Shown piece after piece: positions 1-13,299 of a stretch of DNA of 64,000 nt. Both the position numbers and the translations under genes were made by a program. The DNA lies in NCBI GenBank assembly GCA_013399855.1, contig VXAY01002384.1:820715-884714 (forward strand), in the 5' to 3' direction. The notes under the pieces are model-generated. The model saw only the letters and a list, made by a program, of their open reading frames with translations, had not been told where the DNA came from and ran no database searches. The DNA comes from Oxyruncus cristatus (Eukaryota; Chordata; Aves; Passeriformes; Cotingidae). Each line of letters begins with the position of its first letter. Position 1 is the stretch's first letter.

Positions 1-2198
1 AGCTGCACTTGAAGATAATACCAGGTCTCTTCTCTGGTTCTGTTCTGAGTATATGGAGCAGTTTCTATCTACATGGGATTTTTGGCTGTAACCATTAATT
101 ATGGACTTACTTTACTGTGAGGTTTTGTGGTAAATACCCTAAGACAGGGTTTTCTGTGCCTCTGTAGTGAAGTAGCATGCAAACTAGAGAAAGGGGAAAA
201 CTGCAGACTGGTTGAAAGTTAATTTTGGCAAGTGAAGACTGATAAGCATTCACAAAATGTTAATCATTCAGTGTGAAAATGTGTGTGTGTATATGTTGGT
301 TTATGGTTCAGATACTTCTAAATTGGAAATTAATAAATTCCACTTCTTTTCACACTTAATTTCTTTCTCTGGTCTGTCCTGTGGAAGAATATGAGATGGG
401 CAAAGACATGCTCTTTAATGGTTAAAAAATGATTTGGAGGCCCATGTTTTAAGGAATGCTGAAGAGTTAGGAAGAGCATTAGGGGGTTTCTGACAGTAGG
501 GATCTAAACTCTGTCAGTGTGGTTGATGGATATTGAGGTTGTGGACACGACTCGAAAATAAATTCAAACTGTTGGTGGACACAGGCAGCACATAAATTGT
601 GAATGCCTGTAGTGTTCTGTTATACCCAGGTTTTGCCTTATAATTCCATAGAACTTGTTCTTCCACCTTTTGTACCCTTCTTTTTTCTATTTATTAATTC
701 CTTGGGCCGTTGATCTGATGTAAGAGATATAGTAAATATTGTCATGAACACTTCTTGTGCCTTGTGCAATGCACGTGAGCAGAAAAGGCACAGGACTGAT
801 CTGAATCCTACTGCAGCTGCTTTCATGAATCCTGTTGGTGAAACGTGCTTTCATCAGCCCTTATAACATAATCCCTTTGTTGTTGTTGTTTTTAAAGCCT
901 CCTGTCTTTAGCACACTTGGTAGGAACAGCTCTCCACAATTTTAGTGTGATCATTGGTTACCGAAGAGAATTCTGTTATGGGCTGAGCCTGAGCTTCAAA
1001 ACATGTGATGATCTCCACACTCCAGACTTCAGTCTGACTCTAAGTTCCTCTTTTCAGTCATAAAGTTAATTATTTTTGTTAAATTTATTTTTTTTTTTAG
1101 TGTCAGAAAACTGACAGATGAGAATCCTCCAAAATTACTTCTGCATTCTGCGTATTTTTCAATACAAACAATGTGAAAGCAAATAGGAAGTGTTACTGCT
1201 CGTGACTTTCTTCTTTAATATGTGGGTTGCATATTTTCACTCTGAATAGTCTGAGTCTAACCAGCTCCAACTACACATGCAGAGAAATACTTTTGACTGC
1301 ATCCTTTGCAATTGCTTCCTAAGAAATAATTACACTTACTAAACAAGGCTTGTGCAAGACTCACTTGGTTTGATTTGCACAGTTGCTTGAAGTCACCTCA
1401 GTCCCTACAGAAAGGGGAGTCTTTGTGAATGGATTGCTGCCAAATACAGCCAAGTGTGGGGATTAAATTAGGGCTAAAATTAGGATTAAAACATGATCTT
1501 TAGGCCTGGTGGTCCATTTGTTCAAAGATCAAAAGTCCAAAGAGGTGGTTTATTCCTATGGATGTATCACTGCCACCTTTTTCCACATCTGTCTGTGGAG
1601 CCTTCTGCTCACAGTCATTTCACCTCATGACATTGTTTATTATAACCCAATACTGCATTTTGTTGTAGTAAGGCTGAATTCTAATGATCCTAGAGCAAGC
1701 TTAGTCATGGGGACTTCTCCAAGGTTGGTATCTGAACCAAAAAAAGCACATTTTATTATCTGAATTTTGAAACCAGGGACTGATTCCATCATTCCTAATA
1801 GACTCATTTATTTGACAGTGCAGTGCTAGACTTGTGCACTTGCCATCCTGACACAGCTATTGAACCTGAAAAAGGGCTTTTTAATGTATGTTGATGGCTA
1901 ACCTTATTAGGACTGTAAAATATTGTAAAATATTTTGCAGCCTTTCTCCGAGCACATCAGCCCAGAATTATTGAAATGTTGAGCCCAGCTGGGAGCACAG
2001 CTGGATGCAGGCAGCATGTGAGGCAGCTCCTCATGGCAGAGCAGGTAGTCACTCCAGCTCGTAATGAGTAGCTTGTTCTTAATGTTGTGACCAAATGGTG
2101 ATGATATTTGTCCAGCTCTTACTTTAAACACAGCTTTGCTGCTCAGGTTTTTCTCCCTCCTGAGTCCCCTAACATGAGAACAAGTAATTAATGCTCAC
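1..2198. other. AT-rich non-coding stretch, no gene recognised
   Basis: This is unique-looking AT-rich sequence. It holds a short GT run (281-295), a T run near 1088-1099 and scattered stop codons in all frames. Open frames of 62 to 84 codons occur, but none resembles a known protein or sits between convincing splice sites. I see no repeat family that I can name here. Confidence 0.6.
281..295. repeat. Short (GT)n microsatellite
   Basis: Five GT units are followed by ATATG. The run is short and so probably not very polymorphic. Confidence 0.8.
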
Positions 2199-3265
2199 CT
2201 CTAAAGGGCAAAACATCTCAAAGGGTAGGGTGGGTCAGTGTGAAGAGCTAAGCTGAAAAGTAGGAGCAGAAACAGAGTAACTCAAGATGAAATAGAATCC
2301 TGATCGGATTTGGGATACAGACCTTTTAAAATTCAACTTTCTTTTTCCTTTTTTTGCATAAGAGTGCAATAGTTTGGAGCTGTATTGACAAAATGCTATG
2401 TTTTGTGTTCATTGCTTAGTTGGGGGGAGTGGGGGAACAAGCAGGGGAAGAGTACAGACACCTTTTCAGAAACCTTGCCAGATTTGAGGGAGGAGTACAG
2501 GGGATTGGGGGAGTTATATGGATCAAAATGTAGTGACTGGTACTTGGAGTTTGAGTTCTTAAATGCCATCTGCATCTGTAATGTGCCCGAGGGCTGGGAA
2601 GGTGGGCACTGCTCACCTGAACCCTGCCCAAATACAAATCCTTTGTGCAAAACCCTCATTAAACTGAAAGACTCAGAAAACGTGGTGCCTGCTGTTAGTT
2701 TCGTATAGGGCAGTAGTTAAATGTCCTTTTGTATTTTAGTAGCTGTGTTCCAGTTGAAAACAGGACAAGAAATACAGCAACTTCATAAGACAAAATGAAA
2801 CCATTTTTCTGTAATGCCAAAATTATTTACTTGGAATTAACTGCGTGTGCACTATAAAAGAAATAGTTCAAATATGCATGGTTTGCCATATACAGATGTG
2901 CTGATTAGTGCACATTGAAATAAGCATCACAATATTGAAATAACTTTCTTTCTAGATATGTTTTATACACAGAGATAGAATCAGTACGTAACAAAATTAC
3001 ATCCTCCAGCCTGTATACCTTTGAATTCATGGTAAATACCCATTGCTGCTGCACTATAGTAGAACCTGGATTTGGTCTTTAACCCCACTGCAGTCACCTT
3101 GCCTTAAATGACTTTGTTGCCTGGGTTTGGATTCACAGTTCATGTGATCAAAAGAATAGATCTCACCTAAATAGAAGTCCCTGTTTGAAGGGATTGCAGT
3201 GGGATTCCTGTCTTACCTTACTGCCATTAATGGGAAAATTCATGAGTTGAAATAGAACTGAGTTA
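2199..3265 (-). other. Three splice-flanked short segments on the minus strand (doubtful transcript)
   Basis: Read on the minus strand, three short segments each have a pyrimidine-rich acceptor ending in AG and a GT donor. They are 3265-3217 (49 nt, donor AAG|GTAAGA), 2663-2617 (47 nt, donor CAG|GTGAGC) and 2252-2199 (54 nt, donor GAG|GTGAGC). Joined in that order, one frame stays open and meets a stop near the end of the third segment. No known protein is recognised. Pairs of good splice motifs arise by chance every few kilobases, so this may mean nothing. A non-coding RNA is another possibility. Confidence 0.15.
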
Positions 3266-3502
3266 CTGTTAAAAATATAAGCAATAAATTAAATAGGAAG
3301 CCTTGACAAAGAGGATGATGGCTCTGTTGGAAAAATTAAGACTATTGTGAGACCTTTTTGCATCTGGCTTAGCTTCCCCTGTGTGTATGGCAGGTTCTTG
3401 TTTAAAGTTAACAAACTCTCAGTTGTGAGTTGGAGCAGTGTCACATGTACAACAAACCAGGCACACCCTCAAAGCAAAGCAGTTTCCTCTCTTTTTCTTT
3501 TC

Positions 3503-3518
3503 TTTTTTTTTTTTTTTT
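3503..3518. repeat. Poly-T run
   Basis: Sixteen consecutive T bases follow a T-rich lead-in (3491-3502). No retrotransposed body is recognisable next to it, so it is called simple sequence and not a SINE or pseudogene tail. Confidence 0.85.
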
Positions 3519-4480
3519 GAGGTGTTTACCACCAACTTCAAAAGCCAGTTCACAGGAGTGGCGGTGTTCTTGCAGTTTTCTCAAAATTCAAATCAGCCTT
3601 TATTTAATCTCTGTGCAACAGGGGTAGGGAAACCTCTGGTTTCAGAAAGCCACTCTATGACCAAAGCCATTTAGTGATTTCCTCTTAGATATAGTCAGCA
3701 GCTGATACCCATCCTTCCCACCGATGTTTGCCCGGGGAACTGTGTTGTTATCTTTGTTACTGTTACCTCACTGATATGTAGGTGTGATACTTGCTGGCTG
3801 TAAAGACTTTACAGATAAGGCAAGTTTCCTGTTTAAACTCTGAACGTTTCTCACTGTGACCCCTTTTCCCTTTTCCCTGCCTATATTGTTGGCTCACTCC
3901 AGAGCTGTGGTCCTTGAAGTAAAAGTGGAAGCAAAGGGGTCATCCAAAAAGACGATTTCACACGCTGTTTGAGGACGTAAGGGTGCTGAAGGCTGGCTGA
4001 AAATAATTTTCCTGTTAAACAGAGCTTTTGATATTTTCAGAAATGTTTCACTGAAATAGTCTCAATTTTTTCCTGCAGTTTTCAGAAGGGAGGTAAGAAA
4101 ACCCCTGTTAACTCAGAGCAGGGTGAGTCGTCCTTCACGTGGGATGGTGATGATGTGACTTTAGGAGCTGGCCTAGAAACAAGGCAGTTCAGGTACTTCC
4201 ACCCTAAATTTCCATGTCCTGTTAACAGGACTTCACCACCTCACTGTCAGCTGTTTTGAGAGTACATTTTAGCACGAAATCCTGGCTTAAATGAGGCAAT
4301 AATGTACATTGCTCTGGAATATTTTGTGTTTGACAAGCAAACGGTGTTGACCCGAAAAAAATCCCTGTTCTAACAGGGAACCTTAGAAAAGAGAGGCAGA
4401 GAACCTTAACTTGAGAGCAAATAATTTGGGAAATCATTATTATTCTTTGTGGAACTTCTACCTGGCAATCCCAGTTTGCC

Positions 4481-4497
4481 AAAAAAAAAAAAAAAAA
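4481..4497. repeat. Poly-A run
   Basis: There are seventeen consecutive A bases. No upstream sequence looks like a processed transcript, so a retro-pseudogene tail is not supported. Confidence 0.85.
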
Positions 4498-4523
4498 GTT
4501 CCCCTTTCTGCCTTTATTTGCAG

Positions 4524-4567
4524 CTTTTCCCTGGTGTTGGATGGGAGGCTGTATGACAGCACCACAG
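4524..4567 (+). other. Weak candidate mini-exon, plus strand
   Basis: The 44-nt segment follows a good acceptor (pyrimidine-rich, TTTGCAG) and ends at CAG|GTAGGA. One frame is open across it and reads SLVLDGRLYDSTTG. I do not recognise this peptide. A second, 14-nt segment with a strong acceptor and the donor GAG|GTAAGA lies 430 bases upstream (4079-4092). Chance occurrence is the default explanation. Confidence 0.12.
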
Positions 4568-7059
4568 GTAGGAACCGATCACTTGTTTTATAAATAGATG
4601 ATTTCCTCCCTCTGGGGTTCAGTCTGTGGTTAAACTACACATCCAGCCCAGTGAGTGGTATTGTGTTCTGGGCAGTGCAGCCTGGGCAGGGTTTACATGG
4701 AGCTACTGGTTTTCTTGTCTCAAGATCTTGAAATCACAAAGCTGAGCATTTCACTGCGCTTGATATCTTATTGTATGTTCTGGATAAGCAAAGAAAAAAA
4801 AAGACTTTCCTCGTGTCTATTGTTCTGTTGTGTCAGATTTGGTTTGCATATACAAAATGACCTCGTGGCCCTGGCATAGTGAACCCCCGTGATACTTCTG
4901 TCCAAATCAGACTTGATGGTCATTTTGACAACCAAATTTTATAAATTGAAAGAGTAGGTGTTAGTTTGACATAGACCCCTCCTTCTGGTGGGGTTTGGGC
5001 AATTGTTGAGAGATCTTGAGTACCCGCTACAAAAGTTTGTAATACCTGTAACGTTCTGTTCTTGCTCTTCCTCTTCCTGCCTTTGCTATTCCCCACAAAA
5101 AATATTTCTCCTAGGCACTTGTCATTAAAAAAAGGCCTCTATTTCTAAAGAGATAAATTACCAAAGTTTAAATATCACTAGCCCACAGAACAAAACCATC
5201 AGTAAGCTAGTTCTGAGTGACATACCCCAAAAAAGGCATCCTCTCTATTAGGTTAGTTCATTGCTGGGTAATAAACCCAGAAAAGAGCTTTTAATTGAAC
5301 TATTTAAGTCGTTCTGGCTCAAGTTAGTGTTGCCTTCTTTTAGCTTCTATTTTTTTCCAGTTTGCAATCACCAAACACAGTTAAATGGGCACCTCTTTGA
5401 TGGGTTTTATGTGCTTGCTGCACATTTGCTTCCAAAGAGTTCTGAGGTTATATTTTTGTTATGATTGCTGTTATTAGGGCTTTAAAGAGGCAGAAGAAAA
5501 AGGAAAGGGGAACCAAAAGCAAAAAGGAAAGGATGTAGCATTTCCCTAAAAGCTGTGTGCCAATTCAATATATTTGCACTTGTTAGGTAAGAATTAAAAC
5601 AGAAGCTTCAGCTGAAGTAGGTGATCAGGTTGTGTCTAAAGGGATGACCACAGGACCTGAGTGATGGCAGATTTTGTGTTTGATCCATTAAAGCTCTTAA
5701 ACTTCTGTTTCCTTCCAGTGAGATCTGAACTCATCACACCTCTGCCTCCCTGCACCAAGCTAAGCATGCCCAGATTATGAGATTAGAGTGTAAGTGCTTA
5801 TCCTCTTTCCAAAAAGCATCTCCAGGATATTTCCTGCAGGAATCTGCACGAAACCACTGACTGAAATCTGACACTGCCCATGCTGTGAACAAATCATATT
5901 CATATAAAAATAACCTTCTTCTTTCAAGACTTCACTTTTTACCAGAAGCCTTTCTGGCAAAAAAAAGCCTTCTTTATTTGTTACACTTTTCATTTTCCTC
6001 ACGAAACTTTTCCCATCAGAGAAAAGGGAGGATCAAAGGCAGGTGCAGTGACATAAAAAAGCAGGAAAGCTGTGTACCTTTGGGAATCAGTAGAAAAACT
6101 GCCCTCGGTTCAAGAGCCAGAAGAGCCACTTTAGAGCCACTTTGTTCATTGTCAAGTGGTACATCTTCTCCTTTATTCCCACTGTGGTACAGCATATGCT
6201 GTCCTGAGATGTTTTGCACTCTCCTGTACAAGTGTTAACTCTGATAAGGAAAGAAAGCAGGATCTTATGAGACTATTTGCCCATAAAGTTGGGGCAATAC
6301 AGTTTTCCCAGACTGCCCCATCCATGTGTGTTAGCTCTCTTTACTTTGCATTATCCAATGCAGCACTCTTGGCGCTTTAAAACAAACTTCCAAAAATATC
6401 CTTATTCCAGATTTTAAAAGAAATAAGAATAATTCCTATGAGCTGCTCTATCTGCCCCTTCATTGGTTATTTAATAGAAATGGGAATCCAAAACTTCTTG
6501 GTTTTTAGTGGTTTTTTTTTTCTCAGATGACTTTTTTATTTTATTTTTGGTGCCTAGTACTGAGAAAGCCATTTTTCATTTCATTTCCAACCATGTGTTT
6601 TCATGGAAACAAACCATCTAGAACACATTGTATTTCTATGAAAACACAAGCTTATTAAATGTCAAACAGTTTATGTTTTCCTGGCAGTCATCTCGCAATT
6701 GGCACATTCCCTGTGTCAGTGTTTTGTGATGTAAAGCTTAAAACTGTCACATTGTCACTGTTCAGACGTTAAAAGGTCTGAAGTCTCACACGTGGAGGAG
6801 GAGGAATTAGGCTCCTGTCAATTAGCAGGTGGTGATAATTGAGGCGTGTCTGTTTGAGGTTTGCATTAAGTTAATAGAAACTCTGTAGTCTGAGTATCCT
6901 CAAATATTTAAGCTGATAAAGAGGTGGCGTCAGTGTCGAAGTCAGAGTCGTTTGTGCTTACTAAGGGCTGACTATAAATATCAGGGTTGCTGGTGGAGCT
7001 GGAAGTGTCTTTGCACCTTTATAGCTTTATCGCTCAGCTCGTGCAGCGCAGAAGGTGCT

Positions 7060-7400
7060 TTAGAAAGCCGGGAAGCTGCAGGGAGTGCCCCACACGCCTG
7101 GCCCTACCCTGGCCCTACCCTGGAGCTGCTGCAGCCCCAGGGCTGGATAGAAGGGCCTTGGCGTTGCTTAACCAGCCTGGAATTACAACTGCAGGTTCCT
7201 GGGTCACACTGGAACAGGCTGGAAAACGCCTTTGCCAGTGGCCCCTGGAAGGGGTGAGTTTGTGGCAGAGGAGCCCCGTGGGAGCGGGGCAGGCTGTGCT
7301 CCGTGAGCTGAGCTCCATGAGCTGAGCTCCAGCAGGAGCGAGCCTTGGTCCTGGACACTGCCCTCACCTCCAGCTCTGTCACTGCTCCCCCGACACGTGG
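7060..7400. other. Moderately GC-rich patch with two small tandem repeats
   Basis: Base composition rises clearly against the AT-rich flanks. The patch holds an 11-bp unit, CCTGGCCCTAC, repeated about 2.5 times (7097-7123), and a perfect 14-bp duplication, TGAGCTGAGCTCCA (7304-7317 and 7318-7331). A good donor motif, GG|GTGAGTT, occurs near 7252. Frames of about 100 codons overlap on both strands, as expected from GC-rich DNA with fewer stop codons. No protein is recognised. Confidence 0.6.
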
Positions 7401-7824
7401 GGAGGACACCAGCTGCTCAAGGAAACATTAGGGAAGTACTGGATGCATCTGGAACAAACACAAGGCTCAGGTTATAGTAAAGAGAATTTTATCATCACTG
7501 ACTAAGATAGGAAACACTTGTACAAGAAAATGCCTTTTAGCCTTCCAGCCCTCATCATTCTTACACTTAAAACAACACCCACAGCACCATTGCCCCACTA
7601 GTCTTGGCATTTCCAGCATATATGGGTTAAAAGGCAGTAAAAATAACTTGGTTTCTATCATGCTGTGCTATATTTTATAGTATAAACTGATGTTTATGGC
7701 ATGTTTTTTATTTTATGGTTCAGTTCAATATGACTTTATTTAGACTTAGCTCACATGCAAAAATTTTCAGGATTAATTTGTAGGTATGATTTTTTAGCTG
7801 CATATATTATCCTATGACATTATG
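7401..7824. other. AT-rich non-coding stretch
   Basis: Nothing recognisable is present. It is transitional, increasingly AT-rich DNA leading into the degenerate repeat that follows. Confidence 0.5.
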
Positions 7825-7945
7825 AAATGCTATTAGTTTATTTATTAAATGCTATTTAGTTTATTTGGTTTTATTTATGAAATGCTATTTAGTTTGTTTT
7901 TATTTATTAAATGCTATTTATTTTATTTATTATGTCTATTTAGTA
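7825..7945. repeat. Degenerate AT-rich tandem repeat
   Basis: The core AAATGCTATTTAGTTT, with small variations, starts at 7825, 7847, 7880 and 7909, a spacing of 22 to 33 bases. The spacers are built from TTTATT. Frames of 65 to 92 codons across it are rich in Phe, Leu and Ile because of the repeat and are not genes. Confidence 0.75.
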
Positions 7946-10900
7946 TCTTTATTATCTCTATGGGAAAAATGTACACATATTTTACATGCAAGTTTCAACT
8001 ACAGTTCCTCTTCTTTTGCTTGTGGAAAAGCCTTCAGTACATTTCTCTACCACGAGTTTTAAGTTTCACAGTGGAATTAACCAAATGGTTTGGTTTGTTT
8101 TGCACCCTTATGGTGGATGGGGTTTAAATCCAGTTCTCACATCACACAGGAAATGTTTTTCATTATTCTTTTCACCCCGTTCCGTGGTTGTCTCTTCTGT
8201 GCAGCAAAACCAATTTCTCATTTGTAGCACTTGACCTCAAAGTAGCACAGGAGCTCCGAGTTCCTTACGCAGAGTTTTCCAGGCAGCTGCTTGTCTTGCC
8301 GGCTCTCCCTGTTTGGTTCCTTGTCCGAGCTCTCAGCAGCGAGCAGTCTCACGGGGAGCTGTGAGAAAAGCCAGTTCTTAGCCAGCCCCTCGGTCCCGCT
8401 GGGATCTCTGTGTCTGGCCGTGGTTCTTCCCTTCAGGACCAAACTGCACAAGTTGATTCTCTCCTGAGCATCACTCCAGGTCCGTGCCGGTCCTGCCCTC
8501 GCAGGGTTCTCCTGGCAGCTCCAACGCAGTTAATGACAGACGTTCACCTGGTGACAAGTTCAATGACTCGTGAAATCCCAGCCCCGGGGGCTCGTGCTGG
8601 TTCTTTACTGTTCCACACAAACACAAAGAATTTATCACTTTTCCATTAGGTGACTGAAATGGGGGCTTGGTTGTCTGATGGAGGTGGGGAATGTTTATAG
8701 AGATTCGCATAACAGCCATTTTTCATTTCATCTCACTGCTAGACACAGTGGATATGTGAGCCTGGCTATAATTTTGCTGCAATTGTCAATTCTTATTTTT
8801 TTTATGTGTGTAAGTGTCATAGATACAGTACCACGCATCAGAATACAGGGGTGTTGGGATGAAGCTGTCAATTAATTTTTAAAGGAAGGATGAAAACTAT
8901 TTAAATGGTGCTGAGCCATGATGTCATAAGCCTTGTGCTGCTTTTACTCTCTATTTGTGCTGTGAGGGTTTTCTCCCTCCATATGGTAGCAGAATAATTT
9001 TCTGATTTTTTCCCCAGAATAGCTTTTCTGTCTGTTATCTCTTACACTAACAGTGTTAGAGAAGGAAATGATAAGTTCTTAGCCTTACCCATGAGCCAGA
9101 GGGAGATTTGCTGGAGATGTATCCATATCTGTTTTCATTAATGTTGATACACTCCGTGTAAACTCCTCATACATGTTTACAACTTATTCATATCTGAACT
9201 TGGGGTAGACTGAGGGTAAAGACTCCAGTCTGGATTGCTCGAGGCATTTCTGCTTTACCAAGCTGTGCAGAGGAAAAGGAATGGATCTAATGCCACAGAG
9301 GATCTGACATATCCACACAGTTTGGTGACTTTGGAGTAGATCTGGTCTGGTCACGTGAGGTGAATTTAGTGAATTCCATATTGTGCGGGAGTGCATCTCT
9401 CAGTCTGGTTTCATCAGAAAGGGATCCCCTTCATGTGCTCTCAGGCCGCTCTGTGATGCAAACCAAAGCCCAGGAAGTGCTGGGGACAGCTGCTCCTGCT
9501 CTGAACTGAAACTCTCCTGGAGACACACACTGAAAACTCCCACTTGGGAAGGGGACTCCGAATTTCCTACCAAAGTAGTGTCTGCAGTGCCGACTCTGCT
9601 GAACTACCTGTGCCAAGTCTCCTTGCTTCGATGGAGCCTTTCTGCTCCCTCTGGAGTCCCCCGTGGCTGCTCCCATTTCAGTCACATCCTGGGCACAGCT
9701 GCCCCCTGACCCCTCTCTCCCAGAGGCCACCCCTGTATGCAGATGGACTGGGAAGTGACCAGGTTTGTGTTGTGCCAATCCCTTGTAGCACCGTATAATG
9801 ACTGCTGAAGGTTAATCACATTATACTTGTAACAGCTCCCTCGTTCAGCACTGACTGGTGCTAGGAGAATGCTCTTTATATTGTGCTTCAGTTTGTAAAG
9901 GAAAGTCAGGTTGATCTTCCGGGTTTGTCTTTCTGTTCTGTAGCACATCCAGTATAAGAACCTGAGGTTCATTCCACTATGTAAGGAAGTGCTGGAATTC
10001 AATATCAGTTATTTATTATTATTATTATAAATTACCACATACAGAGAAAACATTTAGGGGAGTAGAGGGGACATCATGAAAACAATGAGTGAAATGCAGC
10101 TTTTAATGCCCTTCTGTGTTGTTCTTGTATGGATTTCAGGCCCATTGCTCATTCTGGCACATGTTACTTCCACTGCTCAGAGCAGTGGAGAAACATGGAG
10201 AAAAGAGGAGAACAAGGAGGTGCTGCACAAAGAAAGGTTTTTGCACACAGAACCCAATTCTTTGGCAGGTGTACATGTGTGACCTTCTCCTTGTCATTAT
10301 CTATGCACATAGGCCTCTGATTCCGAGATTTTTTTGGCACTTTAACGTACTGCTGTAAAGCTTTTCCTGCCTTTGCTTACTCACTGGAAATTAGCCCTAG
10401 TAAATACTGACTTGGTGTGATTTGTGCAGTGCTGACAATGTGTTGCTTGGCTGAGTAACTTGTAAAGAGACTGCAGTAATTAGCTCCTACAAGATAACAT
10501 TTGCTTTCCTATTTGGATATATGGACTGTCATTTGCTGCCAGGCTCTGCATAAGTGTGTCAGTAGTTCCTCACAGTTGTCTCTGGTACTTGGAACAGCTC
10601 AGCAATCTCCAGTGCCTTCATGAATTTGCATGCTGATGGTGAGCTAAGAGCACGTGTTCCTACCCATCTTTTTTTACAGTGCTATGTGGGAATGGGCTCC
10701 AGAGTTCTCCTCGGGTGCTGGGAGGATCTCGAGAGGATCCCTGAGTCACTGCTTTCGTTCTGTGTCAGCACTAGTTCATTCTCTAATGTCAGTCAACTTT
10801 GTTTCTTCACCCCAAAAGCACCTAATTGTATTAGGGATTGTTTATTTGTGTTTAGGTCATCAGGCCTTTGGTGTTCCTTTGGAACATTTAATCCAAGCAT

Positions 10901-13299
10901 TGCTGTGCTTTTCACTCATTACTTTACTAGTTCTATTTGTTGGCAGCGGGGTTTCCTTTTCCTCCAAGTCTTCATTTTCAGTGGAAAGGGGAAGCCCAAG
11001 AATTGTTCCTGAGAACTCCAATACATTGTATTTATCCAGCTTTCATCTAGTTTTTCCATGCTCTTTTGCAGACGTGCTGATATTAATGTGAATGAGAGGG
11101 AGTCATGGACAATGACCCTATTATGGCTCGAGTCTAAATGTGTTTTTCTTCCTTTACATTTTCCTTTTTAATGATATATTTCTTTTTGGTTTAAAAAATA
11201 CATTTTGAAGAATTGAAAAATTTCAAAAGCCCTGGCGTGGGACATGTGATGATTTGGCTGGGAGGGCACTAACAAGGAGAATTTTGTTTTTCAGTCCTTC
11301 ACTTACACAAGCCAGTACTGAGAGACCTTTAATTTACGTTGCTGGCATAGAGCTGTAGCCACAAGAACTGCTCTGTAATACCCTTTTGAACAGTACTTTT
11401 CATCCCCCTATAATGAAAGGTGTCTGTTTTATGTTGCTGCCCATTCATCGTTCCTGGGACACCTGCTGCCTCAGTCAGTTACTTCTTAAATCTGAGTTAA
11501 CCTTCTAATGTAATCCTGCTCTCCTTTCTTCCTTGCTTAAACCTATTATTCCCCAAACCAGGCTGTCCAACAGGAGTCCAGTCACCTGTGAGCACTGGGG
11601 GGGAGGATTTGAACACCTATGGCTTGTGTGTGCTGTTCCTTGGAGCAGTGGATTTCCACAGCACCTTTAGGAACACGGGAGCAAAGGACCCAACTCATCT
11701 GAACTATTCATTATGTGCTCAAGGGTTTGCTTTATGTTTTCCCTGCACATTGTTCTCTAATTCATTCTGCAGTCAAGAATGGAACAATTAGCTACAAACT
11801 CTCAAGCTCTGGCAGATGATTAATCAAAAGAAAAATTAACTTTGGCTGATAATGCTACTCTATGAATTATGAGCTGGCTGGAAGCCAGGGAATACTCCTA
11901 TTGTCCCCCATACAGACAGCCCATCCTTCCTTGACTCAAGTGCAGCAGAACCAGTGAAATTTTTCATCTAATAAAACTTTAACCATTGTTTCCTTGAGCT
12001 CTTTAACTCCTTAGTGCAGTGTTTCTGAATCTCTTTTAGCCAGCTACCATGTAATCCTTGGGGGGAAAACATTCTTTGTATTTCAGTATAATTGGGCAGG
12101 TGAAGGGTGAGGTGGTAAATAAAGTTTAAAGAAGTATTTAGGTAAACAGCCACATTGCAAAATCTCATTGTTATAATTACAAAGATTTCAATCAAAAATG
12201 CTGGCCACAAAACAATTCCTTTGTAGGCCTCTGCCAGTGGTTCTGAATCGGTTTCCACCTGTGTTTTGGTGCTGACACGTAGCCAAGTTTCCGTGCAGGT
12301 TATGGTTATGTTACTTTTACTGTTTGTACTCTTTTTGGTAACATTTTCCCAGGCCTTACCCTGGTCCCCACTGGCAGGTTGGGTAACACTTGGGCACTGG
12401 GCTGGTTTGGGTTGTAGACTGTGAGTGCTTCCAAAGGAACTGGAATGACATTAACCACGATCTGCTGCAAATGTACTTATTTCTGGGGAGAGGAACCTGG
12501 GCTTTGCCTCCTAAACACAGCCTGCTTTGCTTCCTAACAAGTGTTACAAGGCACTCCTCTGGACTCGGGTTTGTCAGCTGGGGTCCCTGCAAGCCTTTCT
12601 GAATGCCAGTGCAAATCTGTGGTTCTGCTTGGAACAAGTGTGATTTCCACACACGCTGAGCCCACACCGACGTTCTTCTGCCCTGACAAACCCTGTGATG
12701 AAACCCAGGCTGTGGAAAACGTGGGTTTGCTCCGAGGGGGAGCATTGCTGTACCTGCTCCTCAGAATTACTTCTCTCTGCTGGCACAGCTGTGCCGCTGT
12801 GCTGCATCCCTCAGCAGGGCATTTCTACAGAAGCGCTCTGCCCCCAGAGCAGGGGTGAAAAGCAGAGGCATTACACAACAGCAAGGGCCTGGGGCTTCTC
12901 AGCTCTTCAGGGGATGACAGCTGATTTCAAGACTGTACTTTTCAAACTAAATCCTTAAAAAAAAAAGGAAACAAAACCAAAAACTGCCATTATAGTCAAA
13001 TGGAAAAATAATCAAGACATAGAGTGAGTCTCTGGGGCACTAATAATTAAAGTTGTTGCCAAGCCTTTACACAGTGTTCTGAGATTTTTCATTAATTTTT
13101 TATTCCATTCCTGATCAGCACATGGTGTTTGGCCCATTTCAGGACTGATTTGGTGGCCTTCCAACACAGGAGCCATAGCTCAGTTGAGTACTTATTGTGA
13201 AGAGGTTCATGTAGGACCCAATTAGTGTTTAAATTTACTTTCCCACTCATACTTCACATTAACAACTCCAAGGATTAATTTAAAGGACTCAATAGTGAC
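7946..13299. other. Non-coding stretch, no gene recognised
   Basis: This is mixed sequence with a somewhat GC-richer part near 8250-8600 and 12400-12860. Open frames up to 145 codons occur (10654-11091, plus strand), and several overlap in different frames, which argues against coding. A CAGTGGTTCTGAA motif near 12234 recalls hAT terminal repeats but has no partner. An (ATT)n tract is listed separately. Confidence 0.5.
10010..10031. repeat. (ATT)n microsatellite
   Basis: About six ATT units occur in a row, interrupted at the edges. Confidence 0.8.

Larger units (their letters stand above)
3266..7059. other. AT-rich non-coding stretch, no gene recognised
   Basis: This stretch contains a 16-base T run (3503-3518) and a 17-base A run (4481-4497) and otherwise looks like unique DNA. 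Open frames up to 117 codons (5885-6238, plus strand) show no recognisable domain. On the plus strand, a 14-nt segment (4079-4092) and a 44-nt segment (4524-4567) lie between good acceptor and donor motifs; both are treated as weak candidates only. Nothing else can be named. Confidence 0.55.

Noticed and set aside
4481..4497. Poly-A run as a processed pseudogene tail
   Set aside because: No gene-like sequence lies upstream, and no target-site duplication was seen.
7849..8127. Hydrophobic plus-strand frame, Phe/Leu/Ile-rich, looking like membrane segments
   Set aside because: Its first third is a direct translation of the AT-rich tandem repeat at 7825-7945.
12234..12260. CAGTGGTTCTGAATCGG as a hAT terminal repeat
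   Set aside because: Only about eleven bases agree, and no internal or partner sequence supports it.
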